Origin: Candidatus Deferrimicrobiaceae bacterium
Lineage (GTDB): Bacteria; Desulfobacterota; Deferrimicrobia; Deferrimicrobiales; Deferrimicrobiaceae
Length of the DNA stretch: 64,000 nt
Assembly: GCA_036504035.1 (NCBI GenBank)
Contig: DASXVV010000014.1
Span: 1-64,000, forward strand
Direction: 5' to 3'
Shown here: positions 17,794 to 26,976 of the stretch, one piece after another
How positions within the stretch are numbered: the stretch's first letter is position 1
Layout: every line of letters begins with the position of its first letter
Made by a program: the position numbers and the translations under genes
Notes under the pieces: generated by a model
Seen by the model: only the letters and a program-made list of their open reading frames with translations
Told to the model about the DNA's origin: nothing
Database searches by the model: none

Positions 17794-19776
17794 ATGACCA
17801 TCCCGCGTACGGACATGAGTCGCCTGGGGACCTACCTCCTCTGGTTCGGTGTGATTCTTGTCCTGTATTGGCCGGCCCTGGATCTTCTCCCCATGAAGGA
17901 TCACCCGGTGTTCCTGCTCGAGCGGGAGCTGTACCGCAACGACTGGCGCTGGTTTCTCGGCGCGCTCTCCTACAACCGGACCCGGGTTCTGTTTCCGGGA
18001 GACTTCTACCTCTTTCGGCCGCTCCACATGGCGATCGTCGCCGTCGAGGACATCCTGTTCCGGCACGATTTCGCCGTTCAGGGCGTCATTGGTTGCGCCA
18101 TGTTTGCAGCGACCGCCACGATCCTTTTCACTGCCGCCCGGCGGCTCTGCGGGATTTACGCCGCAACCGTCGGCGTGCTGATCTGGGTCTCCTCCGCAGC
18201 CGGGGCTTCCATCGTGCTCTGGCAACACATCGCTCCCTATTCGCTGGCGCCGGGCCTGCTTCTGGGGGCCGTCCTTCTATTGCATGGAGAAAGACGGCGT
18301 TCACCGGGTGCGGCGGCGGCGTGCGTGCTGGCCGCTTCGCTGCTCAACGAGTCGGCCGTCGTGGTCGCCCTGGCTCTTTCCGGTTATTTCCTGGTCGCGG
18401 GCCCGAAGGCGACGCGCAAGGGTAACGGAGCCGCCTTCCTTTTTCCTGCGCTCCTGTCGCTCGCGCTCAACGCATTCGATTTCTACGTCTTGCATCCCGT
18501 TCCGAATATCCTGGGGGCAGCCGATCGGGCAACGTGCGCCGGATTGTTCAAAGGAATCCGGGATTACCTCGGGTCGGTAGGCGTCGCCCTGTTGTCGCCG
18601 TGGTCGATCCGATTCCAGGATTTCCAGACCCAAAATTTCCTGTTTTACTGGCCGTTCTGGAATCTGACCCTCTTCCAATTGAGCCTGTGCGCTCTTCCTG
18701 TGAGCGCGCTGGTTGTCCTGTCGTCCTGGAAGTTCGTGCGGCGCATCCGGTCTGGAGACGGTGGTTTCGAGGCGACCGCCGGCGCGTTCTTCCTGATGCT
18801 GTTTTTCACCGTCAGCGCGGTTTGTGCATTCCGGATGTCGACCCGGGGCGAGGAATACCTCGGGGGGGCGACCTATTATTACGCGATCGCCCACTTTGCC
18901 GTCATGGGAATGATATTCGTGCTGCTGTCCGGGAGACGGGAACGGCTGACTGCACGGTTCACGGCCCCGTTTCTCTTGTTGATCGCGACGCATGTCTTTG
19001 TGCTTCACCGGGATCTGGCCAGAAACTCGGAGATCATCCGCCCGGTCATTTCCCTGGTTAGGGAAACGAGCAGCTGGTTCAGGGAAAACCCCGGCTACTG
19101 TTATTCCGGTGGAGACGTCCTGCCGAGCAACTGGAGCGTCCTGCTCCTCGACTACTCCTGTTCGCGCAGGCCGAAGGCGGACCCGTTGTACCTGATGGAA
19201 ACGGGCGAGTCGACCGCAGCATTGTGCCGTGTCCGGATACCGGATCCGCCGTCGGCGGGGGAGACGATCCCCCTGGCAGAAATCCAGGACGAAGATCCGC
19301 TGATCAACCTGTGCCTGGAACAGACGGCCCTGGAACGGAATCCGCGGAAATGCATCCTCGGGGCCAAGGTTCCCTTCGGATACGAGATTCGCTTCGGGCT
19401 GGATCGCGTCGGGGCGTTCGATCTCCTCCTTCGTGACAATGACGGGGAATTCTACGTTTTCCGAATCGACCGAAACCTGGTCGGGGGGAATTCCCCGGGG
19501 GTGAACTGGTGGGATGTGACGGACACGGATCCGGCCGCCATCCGGGCCGATTATCGGGTCTGTTATTCCGGGGACTCGCTGGCATTGGTCCGCAATGGGG
19601 TCATCCTGATGCGGTTGCCCCTCTCTCGGGGCGGGACGAACCTGCTGGAGCTTCGCATCGTTTCGACCGACGACGCGTTGCGGGGCCTCCATGAGGTCCG
19701 GCTTTCCGACGCCCCCGTGGTTTCAGCGGCCCGCATCAAGCGCGTCAAGGAGTTCCGGATCCCGTCTTCCAGATGA
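17794..19776 (+). CDS. GT-C-like polytopic membrane protein with unassigned C-terminal domain (paralogue A)
   Basis: A 660-aa protein. About ten hydrophobic segments fill residues 10-420, with a short extracytoplasmic loop after the first (LPMKDHPVFLLERELYRNDW). This recalls the acidic loop 1 of GT-C glycosyltransferases, although no family could be named. Residues 420-660 form a soluble domain with several Cys (CYSGGD, DYSCSRR, LCRVRIPD) and a beta-rich end (RVGAFDLLLRDNDGEFYVFRI). It aligns along its whole length with the protein at 21357, so the two are paralogues. ATG 17794 is preferred; an in-frame ATG at 17815 matches the MSR start of the paralogue. Longer in-frame extension upstream overlaps the divergent gene and is unlikely. 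Confidence 0.7.
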   Translation: MTIPRTDMSRLGTYLLWFGVILVLYWPALDLLPMKDHPVFLLERELYRNDWRWFLGALSYNRTRVLFPGDFYLFRPLHMAIVAVEDILFRHDFAVQGVIGCAMFAATATILFTAARRLCGIYAATVGVLIWVSSAAGASIVLWQHIAPYSLAPGLLLGAVLLLHGERRRSPGAAAACVLAASLLNESAVVVALALSGYFLVAGPKATRKGNGAAFLFPALLSLALNAFDFYVLHPVPNILGAADRATCAGLFKGIRDYLGSVGVALLSPWSIRFQDFQTQNFLFYWPFWNLTLFQLSLCALPVSALVVLSSWKFVRRIRSGDGGFEATAGAFFLMLFFTVSAVCAFRMSTRGEEYLGGATYYYAIAHFAVMGMIFVLLSGRRERLTARFTAPFLLLIATHVFVLHRDLARNSEIIRPVISLVRETSSWFRENPGYCYSGGDVLPSNWSVLLLDYSCSRRPKADPLYLMETGESTAALCRVRIPDPPSAGETIPLAEIQDEDPLINLCLEQTALERNPRKCILGAKVPFGYEIRFGLDRVGAFDLLLRDNDGEFYVFRIDRNLVGGNSPGVNWWDVTDTDPAAIRADYRVCYSGDSLALVRNGVILMRLPLSRGGTNLLELRIVSTDDALRGLHEVRLSDAPVVSAARIKRVKEFRIPSSR

Positions 19777-19806
19777 CGATTCGCCGCGGATTCGCCGGAT
19801 TTCCGG

Positions 19807-19812
19807 TATAAT
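19807..19812 (+). promoter_or_regulatory. Possible -10 element upstream of radical SAM gene
   Basis: A consensus TATAAT stands in the 106-base gap before the radical SAM gene at 19883. No convincing -35 box was found at normal spacing. Confidence 0.25.
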
Positions 19813-19882
19813 AGCCGCATCCGGACCGATAGACCGGACCTTCCGGTACCGGTCGACCCAGGAAACAGACGAGCCCACCCAG

Positions 19883-21349
19883 TTGCTGAAAATCGCCTTC
19901 GTCATGCCCCACTGGACCACCGTTTTTGGCGGGTACTCCAAGGTCGCCGGGCGGGCTTCCTCCTTCCCCCCCCTGAACCTTGCGATGCTGGCGGCTCTGG
20001 CCGAAGCCCAAGGGCACCGTGCGTTGATCGTCGACGCCGAGATCGAACAGCTCACTTCCGAACAGACCATCGAGCGCTTGAAGGCGTTCGGGCCGGACTT
20101 TGTGGGTTTTACCGCCACCACGCCGATCTTCTCCATGACCTCCGATTGGGCGTCGCGCGTCCGAAAGGAACTGGAGGTTCCCGTCGGGATCGGGGGGTTC
20201 CACGTCACGCTTTTCGGTTCGGAGGCATTTCACGACCATTTCGACGTGGCCTTCCTGGGAGAGGCCGACCGGTCGTTCGACCGGTTCCTGGCCCATTTCG
20301 GGGACCTGGACGCGTATGCCCGGATCCCCGGGCTGATGTTCCGGAAAGAGGGCCGGGTGATCTCGACCGGCATCGCGGAACCGTCGCCCAATCTCGACGT
20401 GCTCCCGCCCCCGGCGCGTCACCTGCTCAAGACGGAACGCTACCGGGTCGGTTCGCTCAAGGGTACCCTGAACTACACTTCGATCATGGCGTCGCGCGGA
20501 TGCCCGTTCAAGTGCGTCTTCTGCACGAACCAGATCAGCGGAACCCGGGTCCGGCGACGCAGCGTGGCCCATGTGGTCGAAGAGATCGTGTCGGTCGTCA
20601 AGCGCCATGGCGTTCGCCATTTCTATTTCGTCGACGACGTGCTGACGCTGAACCGGGGGTACATGCTCGAACTGTGCGCAGCGATCGCCCGCGAAAAGCT
20701 CGAGATCACGTTCGAAGGGAGTACCCGGGCGAATCTGGTGGATGACGCGCTGATGGCGGCAATGAGACGGGCCGGGCTGATTCGGCTTTCGTTCGGCCTC
20801 GAATCCGCTGACGAATCGATTCGCGAGATTATCCGGAAGGATGTCCCGCTCGAGGCCTATGCCGATGCGTGCCGGATCGCGACACGCCAAGGGGTCGAGA
20901 CGATCACCTCGGCCATGCTGGGTCTGCCGGGCGACACCCGTGAAAGCATTGGACGGACGATCCGTTACCTGAGGGACACCCGTGAGCTGAAACATTCGAC
21001 GCTGAGCATCGCGATGCCCTATCCCGGGACCGAGTTGCACGGGATGGCGCTTCGCGGGGAGCACGGGCTGGAACTGTTGAGTCACGATTATTCCCGTTAC
21101 CAGCGTTATGGTTCCGCGGTGATGGCGGTCAACGGCATCAGCCCCGAAATGTTGCTTCGCCTCCAGAAGATCGGTCTTCTGAAAATCTACCTGGCTCCGT
21201 GGCGCCTGATCCCCGTTCTCCGGCGGATGGGGTTCCGATCGCTGCTGATGCCCTTCGCGAGTGCCCTGGTTTCTTGTGCGCAGGAAGCATCGTCGCGAAT
21301 TGGCCGGCGGATCGCATCGCTGCGATTCAAACGGGCAGGGACGGGGTGA
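19883..21349 (+). CDS. B12-binding-type radical SAM protein
   Basis: A 488-aa protein. The N-terminal fold (KIAFVMPHW, PPLNLAMLAALAEAQGH, VGIGGFHVTLF, FLGEADRSF) is cobalamin-binding-like. The cluster motif is C207-x3-C211-x2-C214 (CPFKCVFC), followed by the barrel motif SFGLESADESIREII and by AMLGLPGDT. The start is uncertain. TTG 19883 places the usual lysine-hydrophobic beginning at the N-terminus, whereas an ATG at 19904 would cut into the first beta-strand. It is seven bases upstream of paralogue B and probably co-transcribed with it and the gene at 23300, suggesting that it modifies a lipid or sugar handled by those membrane enzymes. Confidence 0.78.
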   Translation: MLKIAFVMPHWTTVFGGYSKVAGRASSFPPLNLAMLAALAEAQGHRALIVDAEIEQLTSEQTIERLKAFGPDFVGFTATTPIFSMTSDWASRVRKELEVPVGIGGFHVTLFGSEAFHDHFDVAFLGEADRSFDRFLAHFGDLDAYARIPGLMFRKEGRVISTGIAEPSPNLDVLPPPARHLLKTERYRVGSLKGTLNYTSIMASRGCPFKCVFCTNQISGTRVRRRSVAHVVEEIVSVVKRHGVRHFYFVDDVLTLNRGYMLELCAAIAREKLEITFEGSTRANLVDDALMAAMRRAGLIRLSFGLESADESIREIIRKDVPLEAYADACRIATRQGVETITSAMLGLPGDTRESIGRTIRYLRDTRELKHSTLSIAMPYPGTELHGMALRGEHGLELLSHDYSRYQRYGSAVMAVNGISPEMLLRLQKIGLLKIYLAPWRLIPVLRRMGFRSLLMPFASALVSCAQEASSRIGRRIASLRFKRAGTG

Positions 21350-21356
21350 TCCCGCG

Positions 21357-23297
21357 ATGACCGGCACCCTCGTCATGTCGAGACGGCTGGCGACGTACCT
21401 GGCGTGGTTCGGTGCGGCGCTGGCGCTGTACTGGCCGGCACTCGAACTCCTTCCGCAGAAGGACCACGCCGTATTCATGCTCGGCCGGGAACTTTACCGG
21501 AACGACTGGAAGTGGTTCCTCGACGTTCTGTCCTACAACCGCACCCGGCTCCTCCTCCCCGGCGACGCCATTTCCTTCCGGCCGCTGCACATGGCGATCA
21601 TCGCGGTCGAGGATCTCCTGTTCCGGCATGATTTCCTGGCGCAGGGGATCGTCGACTGCGCCTTTTTCGCGACGACCGCTACGGTTCTGTTCGCCGCCGC
21701 GAAACGGCTCTGCGGAACCCTTGTCGCAATCCCGCTCGTCCTGCTCTGGATGTGCGGCGCGGCCGGCGCCTCGATCGTCCTCTGGCAGCACATCGCTCCC
21801 TATTCGCTGGGGCCGGGGCTCCTGCTCGGAGCCGTGCTCCTCCTGCACGGGGAAGGGGGGCGACGGTCCCCCGTTGCCGCGGGGGCGTGCGTGCTGGGTG
21901 CCGTGCTGCTTGGCGAGCTGTCCGTCCTTGTCGCCCTCGGCGTTTCCGGCTACTTCCTGGTCGCGGGACCGAAGTCGGCGCGGCGGTCGATCGGGGCCGT
22001 CTTCCTCGTCCCGACCCTCCTGGCGCTTGCGATCAACGCGCTGGATTATTTCCTGCTTCATCCGGTGCAGGCCGTCGTTGGTCCCAACGACACGATGGTG
22101 ACGACCGATCTGGCCCAGGGCGTCTGGGCCTTCGTCGGCTCGATCGGGGTCGCCTTCTTGATGCCGTGGTCGGTGCGCTTCCAGAACATGTGGGTCGACA
22201 GCTTCCTGTTCAACTGGCCTTTCTGGAACCTGGGCGTCCTTCAACTGAGCCTCTGCGCCCTGCCCGTGGCCGGCCTGGTCGGCCTGTCCGTCCGGGATTC
22301 CGTGCGGGGCAGCCTGGCAGGGGAGGACGGGTTCGAGTCTACCCTCCGCGTTCTCTTCCTGGCGTTGTTCGCCGCCGTCTGTGCGGTCTGCATTCTCCGG
22401 ATGGCGACGCGGGGAGGGCAGTACCTTGGCGGAGCCACCTACTATTACTCGATCGGGTTCTTCTCCCTGCTGGGTATGCTGCTATCGTGGATGTCGGGCC
22501 GGCCGGGACGTTTGGCGGCCGGGGCCGCCTTGCCGCTGCTACTTGCCGCGGTCGTGCACGGATACGTCCTGCGGCGCGAACTGGCGGAAGCATCCGCCAT
22601 ATCCCGTCCCGTCGCCCGCCTCGTCCGGGAGGCGAGAGGCTGGCTCGAAAGCAATCCCGCGTATTGCTACGCCGGCGATACCGTCTTCCTCGGCGGCTGG
22701 GGCGTCCTGTTCCACGATTACTCCTGCTCGGCGAGGCCGGGGGCTGAACCGGTGTATCTCCTGAACGAGTCCGGGCTCCGGCCTGCATTCTGCCGCGTCG
22801 CCTTGCCGGAGTCTCCGCCCAGGGACCGGGCCGTTCCGCTGGAGGAAATCAGAGGAGGCAATCCGATGCAGATCGAGCGGGGCGCCGACGTTCCATACGG
22901 ACACGAAATCCGGTTCGTCCTCGACCGCGTCGGGGCGTTCGAACTCCTCCTCCGGGACGACATGGGGGAAAGCTGCAAGTTCCGGGTCGAACGGAACCTG
23001 GTCAATAAAACCTCCAATGACACGAACTGGTACCAGGTCACGGGTTGGGACGCGGCAGGGTCGCGGGTCGATTACCGAGTCTGCTTCTTCAACGATTCGG
23101 TCGTGCTTGTAGGAAACGGGCTCGTTCTGGGGGGATTGCCGGTCCTTTGGACCGGGAAGGACCGGCTGCAACTCCGCATCGCGGCACCCGGCAGCGCCCT
23201 GGAGGGGCTTCGCGAGATCCGGCTGTCGGACGTGCCGTCAGCCGGCGAAGTCCGAGTCGAACCTATCCGGGAATTCCAGACGATCGTGAGGAGGTGA
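21357..23297 (+). CDS. GT-C-like polytopic membrane protein with unassigned C-terminal domain (paralogue B)
   Basis: A 646-aa protein homologous throughout to the one at 17794. Shared blocks include RELYRNDW, FRPLHMAI, WQHIAPYSL and YLGGATYYY. The C-terminal soluble domain keeps the Cys positions (CYAGD, DYSCSARPG, FCRVALPE) and the RVGAFELLLRDDMGE segment, but is about 20 residues shorter in the region after DRAVPLEEIRGGNP. The ATG at 21357 follows the radical SAM stop by seven bases, with a GGGG ribosome-like run upstream. The function is probably transfer of a lipid-linked sugar, judged from topology and neighbours only. Confidence 0.7.
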   Translation: MTGTLVMSRRLATYLAWFGAALALYWPALELLPQKDHAVFMLGRELYRNDWKWFLDVLSYNRTRLLLPGDAISFRPLHMAIIAVEDLLFRHDFLAQGIVDCAFFATTATVLFAAAKRLCGTLVAIPLVLLWMCGAAGASIVLWQHIAPYSLGPGLLLGAVLLLHGEGGRRSPVAAGACVLGAVLLGELSVLVALGVSGYFLVAGPKSARRSIGAVFLVPTLLALAINALDYFLLHPVQAVVGPNDTMVTTDLAQGVWAFVGSIGVAFLMPWSVRFQNMWVDSFLFNWPFWNLGVLQLSLCALPVAGLVGLSVRDSVRGSLAGEDGFESTLRVLFLALFAAVCAVCILRMATRGGQYLGGATYYYSIGFFSLLGMLLSWMSGRPGRLAAGAALPLLLAAVVHGYVLRRELAEASAISRPVARLVREARGWLESNPAYCYAGDTVFLGGWGVLFHDYSCSARPGAEPVYLLNESGLRPAFCRVALPESPPRDRAVPLEEIRGGNPMQIERGADVPYGHEIRFVLDRVGAFELLLRDDMGESCKFRVERNLVNKTSNDTNWYQVTGWDAAGSRVDYRVCFFNDSVVLVGNGLVLGGLPVLWTGKDRLQLRIAAPGSALEGLREIRLSDVPSAGEVRVEPIREFQTIVRR

Positions 23298-23299
23298 CG

Positions 23300-25015
23300 G
23301 TGTCCCCGTCCCAGCCGTTTCGCCCAACCATCCGGCATAACGCCGTCTTCCTGGCCGCGATTGTCGCCTGCGGGGCGTGGCTCCGTTGCTGGCACCTCGG
23401 CGGGCAGTTGCTGCTCGACGACGAGTGGCACGCGCTGAATTTCGTGCAGGGGAAGGATTTCCTCGGGGTCCTGTTCGGCCAGGGCCTGGGAGCGAACAGC
23501 ATCCCGGTCAATCTCTGGGCCTGGATCCTACTGAAGACGTCGGGATGGTCCGAACTCGGGCTTCGACTGCCGTCGCTCGTCGCCGGAATCGCTGCGGTCG
23601 TGGTGATCCCCCTGCTGGTGCGGCGGCTGTCCGGCGGCTTCGTCTGGATCGCCGTCGCCGCAGCGATGGCGGTTTCCCCCGTGCTGGTCTTCTATAGCCG
23701 GGTTGCCCGCCCCTACGCCCCCGCCTGCCTGTTCGGAGCAGCGTCGGTGCTCTTGGCCGCGATCTGGATGAAGGAGCGGAAAACGTGGCAGTCGCACGTC
23801 GGGGTCCTGTCCGGCGCACTGGCGGTCTGGTGGCATCTTTACTCGGTGATCCCGGTCGGTTCGGCGCTCCTGGTGACGCTCGCGCTTGCCTGCCGCTCGG
23901 ACTATCGGGCGGGGGAGACGGCACTCCGCGGGTATGTGAGCCGTTATCTGGCTCCCGTCCTGCTGTTCGTCGTTCCGCTGGCGGTGCTCGTCGGGATTCC
24001 GAACGTCCTCAATCCGTGGTGGCTGGGCGTTTTTTCCGCCGGGGAGCGGGCGACGGCAGGGACGTTGTGGGAAGTATTCCGGCTCGGCTTCGGGACCGGT
24101 TCCGCCTTCCTGGTCGTGTTTTGCCTGGGTCTTCTGCTGCGGGGGTGGATGGCGCTCTACGCGAAGGAGCGTCCCCTGTTTCTCGTGCTAGGGGCGGGGT
24201 TTGCGCTCTACTTCGTCGTCGCGGCGCTGAACCGCCAGGACGGGTCCCATACGGCGATCCAGGTCGTCCGCTACGGGATCGTCTACCTGCCGCTCCTGCT
24301 GCTCGTGGCGGGCGCCGGCCTGTCGGCGGTCCTGTCCGATGCATTCGGCGAAAAGGCGGCACGGGCCTGGCCGGTTGCGCTCGTCCTGTCCGGTGTCCTG
24401 TATCTGGCCGGGCCGCTCCCCCGGATTTACGTCGAACCCAACAATTTCACGAGCCACTCCGCATTCCAGTATGTCTACGATCCGATGGACTGGAGCCGGA
24501 GCCGGGTCCGGGAATTCTTCGCCAATGAAACCCGCTGTTTCCCCCAGGAGGAGCTTCCCCCGTTCTATCGGAGCGTCCGGGACGCCCGTCCGGGCGGGGA
24601 GGCGGTCCGCGGAATCGTGGAGTACCCGGTTTTCCTGGGCGATCACTTCAACTACCTTTACTATTTTCAGCATTTCCACGGCCTGCCCGTCGCGGCGGGG
24701 TATATGCCCGGACTCGCGGGGCGACGGTTCATGTTGAGCGACGGGTTCATCTGCGGAAACAATTCGATCGACGAGGTGCTGGCCAGCCCGCCGATCGGGT
24801 CGCATTGGAAGACGATGGTCGACATCAGGGAAATCGGGGAAATGAGAGGGCGATACCGGGGCTGGGTCCTGGTCGTGCACAAGGACCCCGAACAGGAGAT
24901 CTGCGCCCCCTGGAGCCACGTCGGGGAAATGGCCTCGCTGGTCAAGTCCTACGATGGGGCCTTCGGGGGGAGGGTCTACGAGGATGCGCGCATCGCCTGC
25001 TGGCTCATCCGCTGA
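23300..25015 (+). CDS. GT39/GT83-like (ArnT/PMT-type) membrane glycosyltransferase
   Basis: A 571-aa protein. LLLDDEWHALNFVQGKDF follows the first membrane segment, and VNLWAWILLKTSGWSELGLRLPSLVAG, YSRVARPYAPACLF and about ten further membrane spans follow the ArnT/PMT pattern. DDEW carries the expected catalytic acidic residues. The C-terminal 130 residues are periplasmic, without TPR units, and contain two or three Cys. The GTG at 23300 is chosen because a consensus AGGAGG lies eight bases before it, just inside the end of paralogue B. The gene converges with the minus-strand sugar operon with a 6-base gap and no visible terminator. Confidence 0.75.
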   Translation: MSPSQPFRPTIRHNAVFLAAIVACGAWLRCWHLGGQLLLDDEWHALNFVQGKDFLGVLFGQGLGANSIPVNLWAWILLKTSGWSELGLRLPSLVAGIAAVVVIPLLVRRLSGGFVWIAVAAAMAVSPVLVFYSRVARPYAPACLFGAASVLLAAIWMKERKTWQSHVGVLSGALAVWWHLYSVIPVGSALLVTLALACRSDYRAGETALRGYVSRYLAPVLLFVVPLAVLVGIPNVLNPWWLGVFSAGERATAGTLWEVFRLGFGTGSAFLVVFCLGLLLRGWMALYAKERPLFLVLGAGFALYFVVAALNRQDGSHTAIQVVRYGIVYLPLLLLVAGAGLSAVLSDAFGEKAARAWPVALVLSGVLYLAGPLPRIYVEPNNFTSHSAFQYVYDPMDWSRSRVREFFANETRCFPQEELPPFYRSVRDARPGGEAVRGIVEYPVFLGDHFNYLYYFQHFHGLPVAAGYMPGLAGRRFMLSDGFICGNNSIDEVLASPPIGSHWKTMVDIREIGEMRGRYRGWVLVVHKDPEQEICAPWSHVGEMASLVKSYDGAFGGRVYEDARIACWLIR

Positions 25016-25021
25016 CCGTCT

Positions 25022-26248
25022 TCACGACTGGCGCGCTTCGAGAAACCCCGCGATCGTCTCGAGCACGTAGTCCATCTCCGCCGTACCCAGATCCTGATGG
25101 ACGCCGAAGTGGAGGCCGTGGTTCCCGATGTATTCGGCGTTCGGGAATTCCCCGAGGCGGTAGCCCAACTCCGAAAAGCCGGGGCACTGGGTCGGCATCG
25201 AGGCGAACAGGGTGCGCGTCTCGATGCCGCGCTCCTCGAGGTATCGAGACAGCTCGGCCCGAGTGAACGACGCGTCCTCCTGCACCACGACGGGGACCGC
25301 GTGCGGCCCGATCCGCTCCCACGACTCCTCCCGAATGGTGCACAGCCAAGGGGAGAACCGGTCGAACCGATCGAGCACGTGGGTCAGGTTCTCCCGCCGC
25401 TTATGCAGGATCTCGTCGTAGAGGTCGAACGCCCCCAGCCCGATCGCGGCTTCCAGTTCGTTCATCTTGCAGGAAAAGCCGATGCGATCGAAGCGAAAGC
25501 GGATGTCGTCGCCCCCCTCGCCGCGAAACCGCTTCGGGCAGTAGCCGCCCTCGAGGTTCAGCATGCAGCGGCGGCAGGCGCAGGCGCGGCCGTGCGAGCG
25601 CAGCGACCTGAGAACCTCGGCATAGTCCTCGCGGTCGGTCGTCACGATGCCGCCCTCGCCGGAGGTGATGATGTGCGCGACGTAGAGGCTGAAGGCCGTC
25701 ATGTCCCCGAGCGATCCGGCCGGCTTTCCCTTGTAGAGCGTCCCGTGGGCTTCGGCCGCGTCGTCGATGACCGCCAGGCCGTGACGGTCGGCGATCGTAC
25801 GGATGGCGTCCATGTCCGCCGGCTTTCCCATCAGGTGGACCGGCATGACGGCGCGCGTTTTTTCGGTGACGGCGCGCTCGATCAGCGACGGATCGATGTT
25901 GAGCGTCTCCCGGTCGACGTCCACGAAGACGGGCCGGAAGCCTGCCTGGAGCACGGCGTTTCCCGTGGCCACGAACGAGAGCGCCGGTACGATGATCTCG
26001 TCGCCCCGTTTCGCACCAAAGTCGTGCAGGACGGCGAGCGCGAGCGCGTCGGCGTCGGTCCCGCTGCTGACCGCGACCGCCTCCCGCGCCCCCACCAGCC
26101 CGGCGAACCGGTCTTCCAGCATCCGGACGTACTTGCCGCTGGAGATCCGTCGCGAATCGAGCGCCTCCCGGATCAGCTCTTTCGAGCGTTCGGTGATGGT
26201 GATCGTGCCGAAAGGAACGCGGATTCCTTTTCCGGAGGAATGCGGCAT
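25022..26248 (-). CDS. DegT-fold sugar enzyme with His in place of the PLP lysine and a Cys cluster (ColD/E1-like)
   Basis: A 408-aa DegT/DnrJ/EryC1-family protein. SSGTDADALALAVL binds the PLP phosphate, and IDDAAEAHG carries the PLP-ring Asp. Where aminotransferases have the Schiff-base Lys before the GEGG loop, this protein has His192 (SLYVAHIITSGEGG). Such a change is known in GDP-4-keto-6-deoxymannose 3-dehydrase (ColD) and CDP-6-deoxy-hexulose 3-dehydrase (E1/RfbH). Cys223, Cys225, Cys228 and Cys237 lie in the segment where E1 holds [2Fe-2S] ligands, but the spacing differs. A 3-deoxygenating role on a nucleotide 4-keto sugar is therefore likelier than transamination. The ATG at 26248 has AAAGGA upstream; a longer ORF start would overlap the GT2 gene. 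It is the last gene of the operon. Confidence 0.78.
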   Translation of the reverse strand: MPHSSGKGIRVPFGTITITERSKELIREALDSRRISSGKYVRMLEDRFAGLVGAREAVAVSSGTDADALALAVLHDFGAKRGDEIIVPALSFVATGNAVLQAGFRPVFVDVDRETLNIDPSLIERAVTEKTRAVMPVHLMGKPADMDAIRTIADRHGLAVIDDAAEAHGTLYKGKPAGSLGDMTAFSLYVAHIITSGEGGIVTTDREDYAEVLRSLRSHGRACACRRCMLNLEGGYCPKRFRGEGGDDIRFRFDRIGFSCKMNELEAAIGLGAFDLYDEILHKRRENLTHVLDRFDRFSPWLCTIREESWERIGPHAVPVVVQEDASFTRAELSRYLEERGIETRTLFASMPTQCPGFSELGYRLGEFPNAEYIGNHGLHFGVHQDLGTAEMDYVLETIAGFLEARQS

Positions 26249-26271
26249 GCGGGGGGATCCTTTCCGGGGCG

Positions 26272-26976
26272 TCAGATGTGGGTGAATTTTTCCAGGATGA
26301 CCTGGGACATGTAGGCCAGTCCCCACCGGACGACCTGGAGCTTGCGTTCGCCGCCGATCCGCTTCGGCTCGGGGCAGGCGATGTCGGCGATCTTCAGTCG
26401 CGCCTTCGCGGCGCGGACGGACAGGATCGGCTCGACCCCGATCCGCGTGAAGAACGCCTTCTCGTACGGTTCGTAGGTGGCATCCTCGTCGAGCCGGAGC
26501 GTCCGGAAGAGACTCGTCCTATAGATGCGATAGATGGTCATCGCGTCGGTGTAGTGGCCGCCGTGGAGGAGGTTGATCGCCCGGGTGAAGAGCCAGTTCC
26601 CGAACCCCGTGACGAGGTCGTCGTCCTCGCTCGTGGCGTCGCCGAAGTAGCGGGAGCCGATGACCATGTCGTAGCCCTCGCGGGCCTTGTCGACCAGCTG
26701 CGGAATGTATTCGGGAGGCGAGTTGCCGTCGGGACTGAACGTGATGACATAGTCGCCCCGGATGAGCGGCCACGCTTCCTGGTAAGCCGCGCGCAGCCCC
26801 CGCTTCTTCTGGACGTAGACCTCGTACCCGATCTCCCGAGCATACTCGGCGCTGCCGTCGGTCGATTGTCCGTCGACGAGGAGGATCTGGTCGACCCACT
26901 CGCGCCTGATCAGCGGAGAAAGTGCCTTCAGCCCCTCGATCTCGTTGAGCGAGAGGATGAGGAGGGTGACCGTCAT
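26272..26976 (-). CDS. GT2 family glycosyltransferase
   Basis: A 234-aa GT2 (DPM-synthase-like) protein. The N-terminus MTVTLLILSLNEIEGL, the LVDGQSTDGS nucleotide loop, the FSPDGNSPPEYI metal loop and MVIGSRYFG are visible. There is no membrane anchor. It would transfer a sugar from a nucleotide donor to a lipid or sugar acceptor. Its ATG overlaps the stop of the transketolase C-half (ATGA), so the two are translationally coupled. It may transfer the sugar made by this operon, which is inference from context. Confidence 0.8.
   Translation of the reverse strand: MTVTLLILSLNEIEGLKALSPLIRREWVDQILLVDGQSTDGSAEYAREIGYEVYVQKKRGLRAAYQEAWPLIRGDYVITFSPDGNSPPEYIPQLVDKAREGYDMVIGSRYFGDATSEDDDLVTGFGNWLFTRAINLLHGGHYTDAMTIYRIYRTSLFRTLRLDEDATYEPYEKAFFTRIGVEPILSVRAAKARLKIADIACPEPKRIGGERKLQVVRWGLAYMSQVILEKFTHI

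Noticed and set aside
25022-26248. Ordinary sugar aminotransferase
   Set aside because: The Schiff-base lysine is His192, so standard transamination is unlikely.
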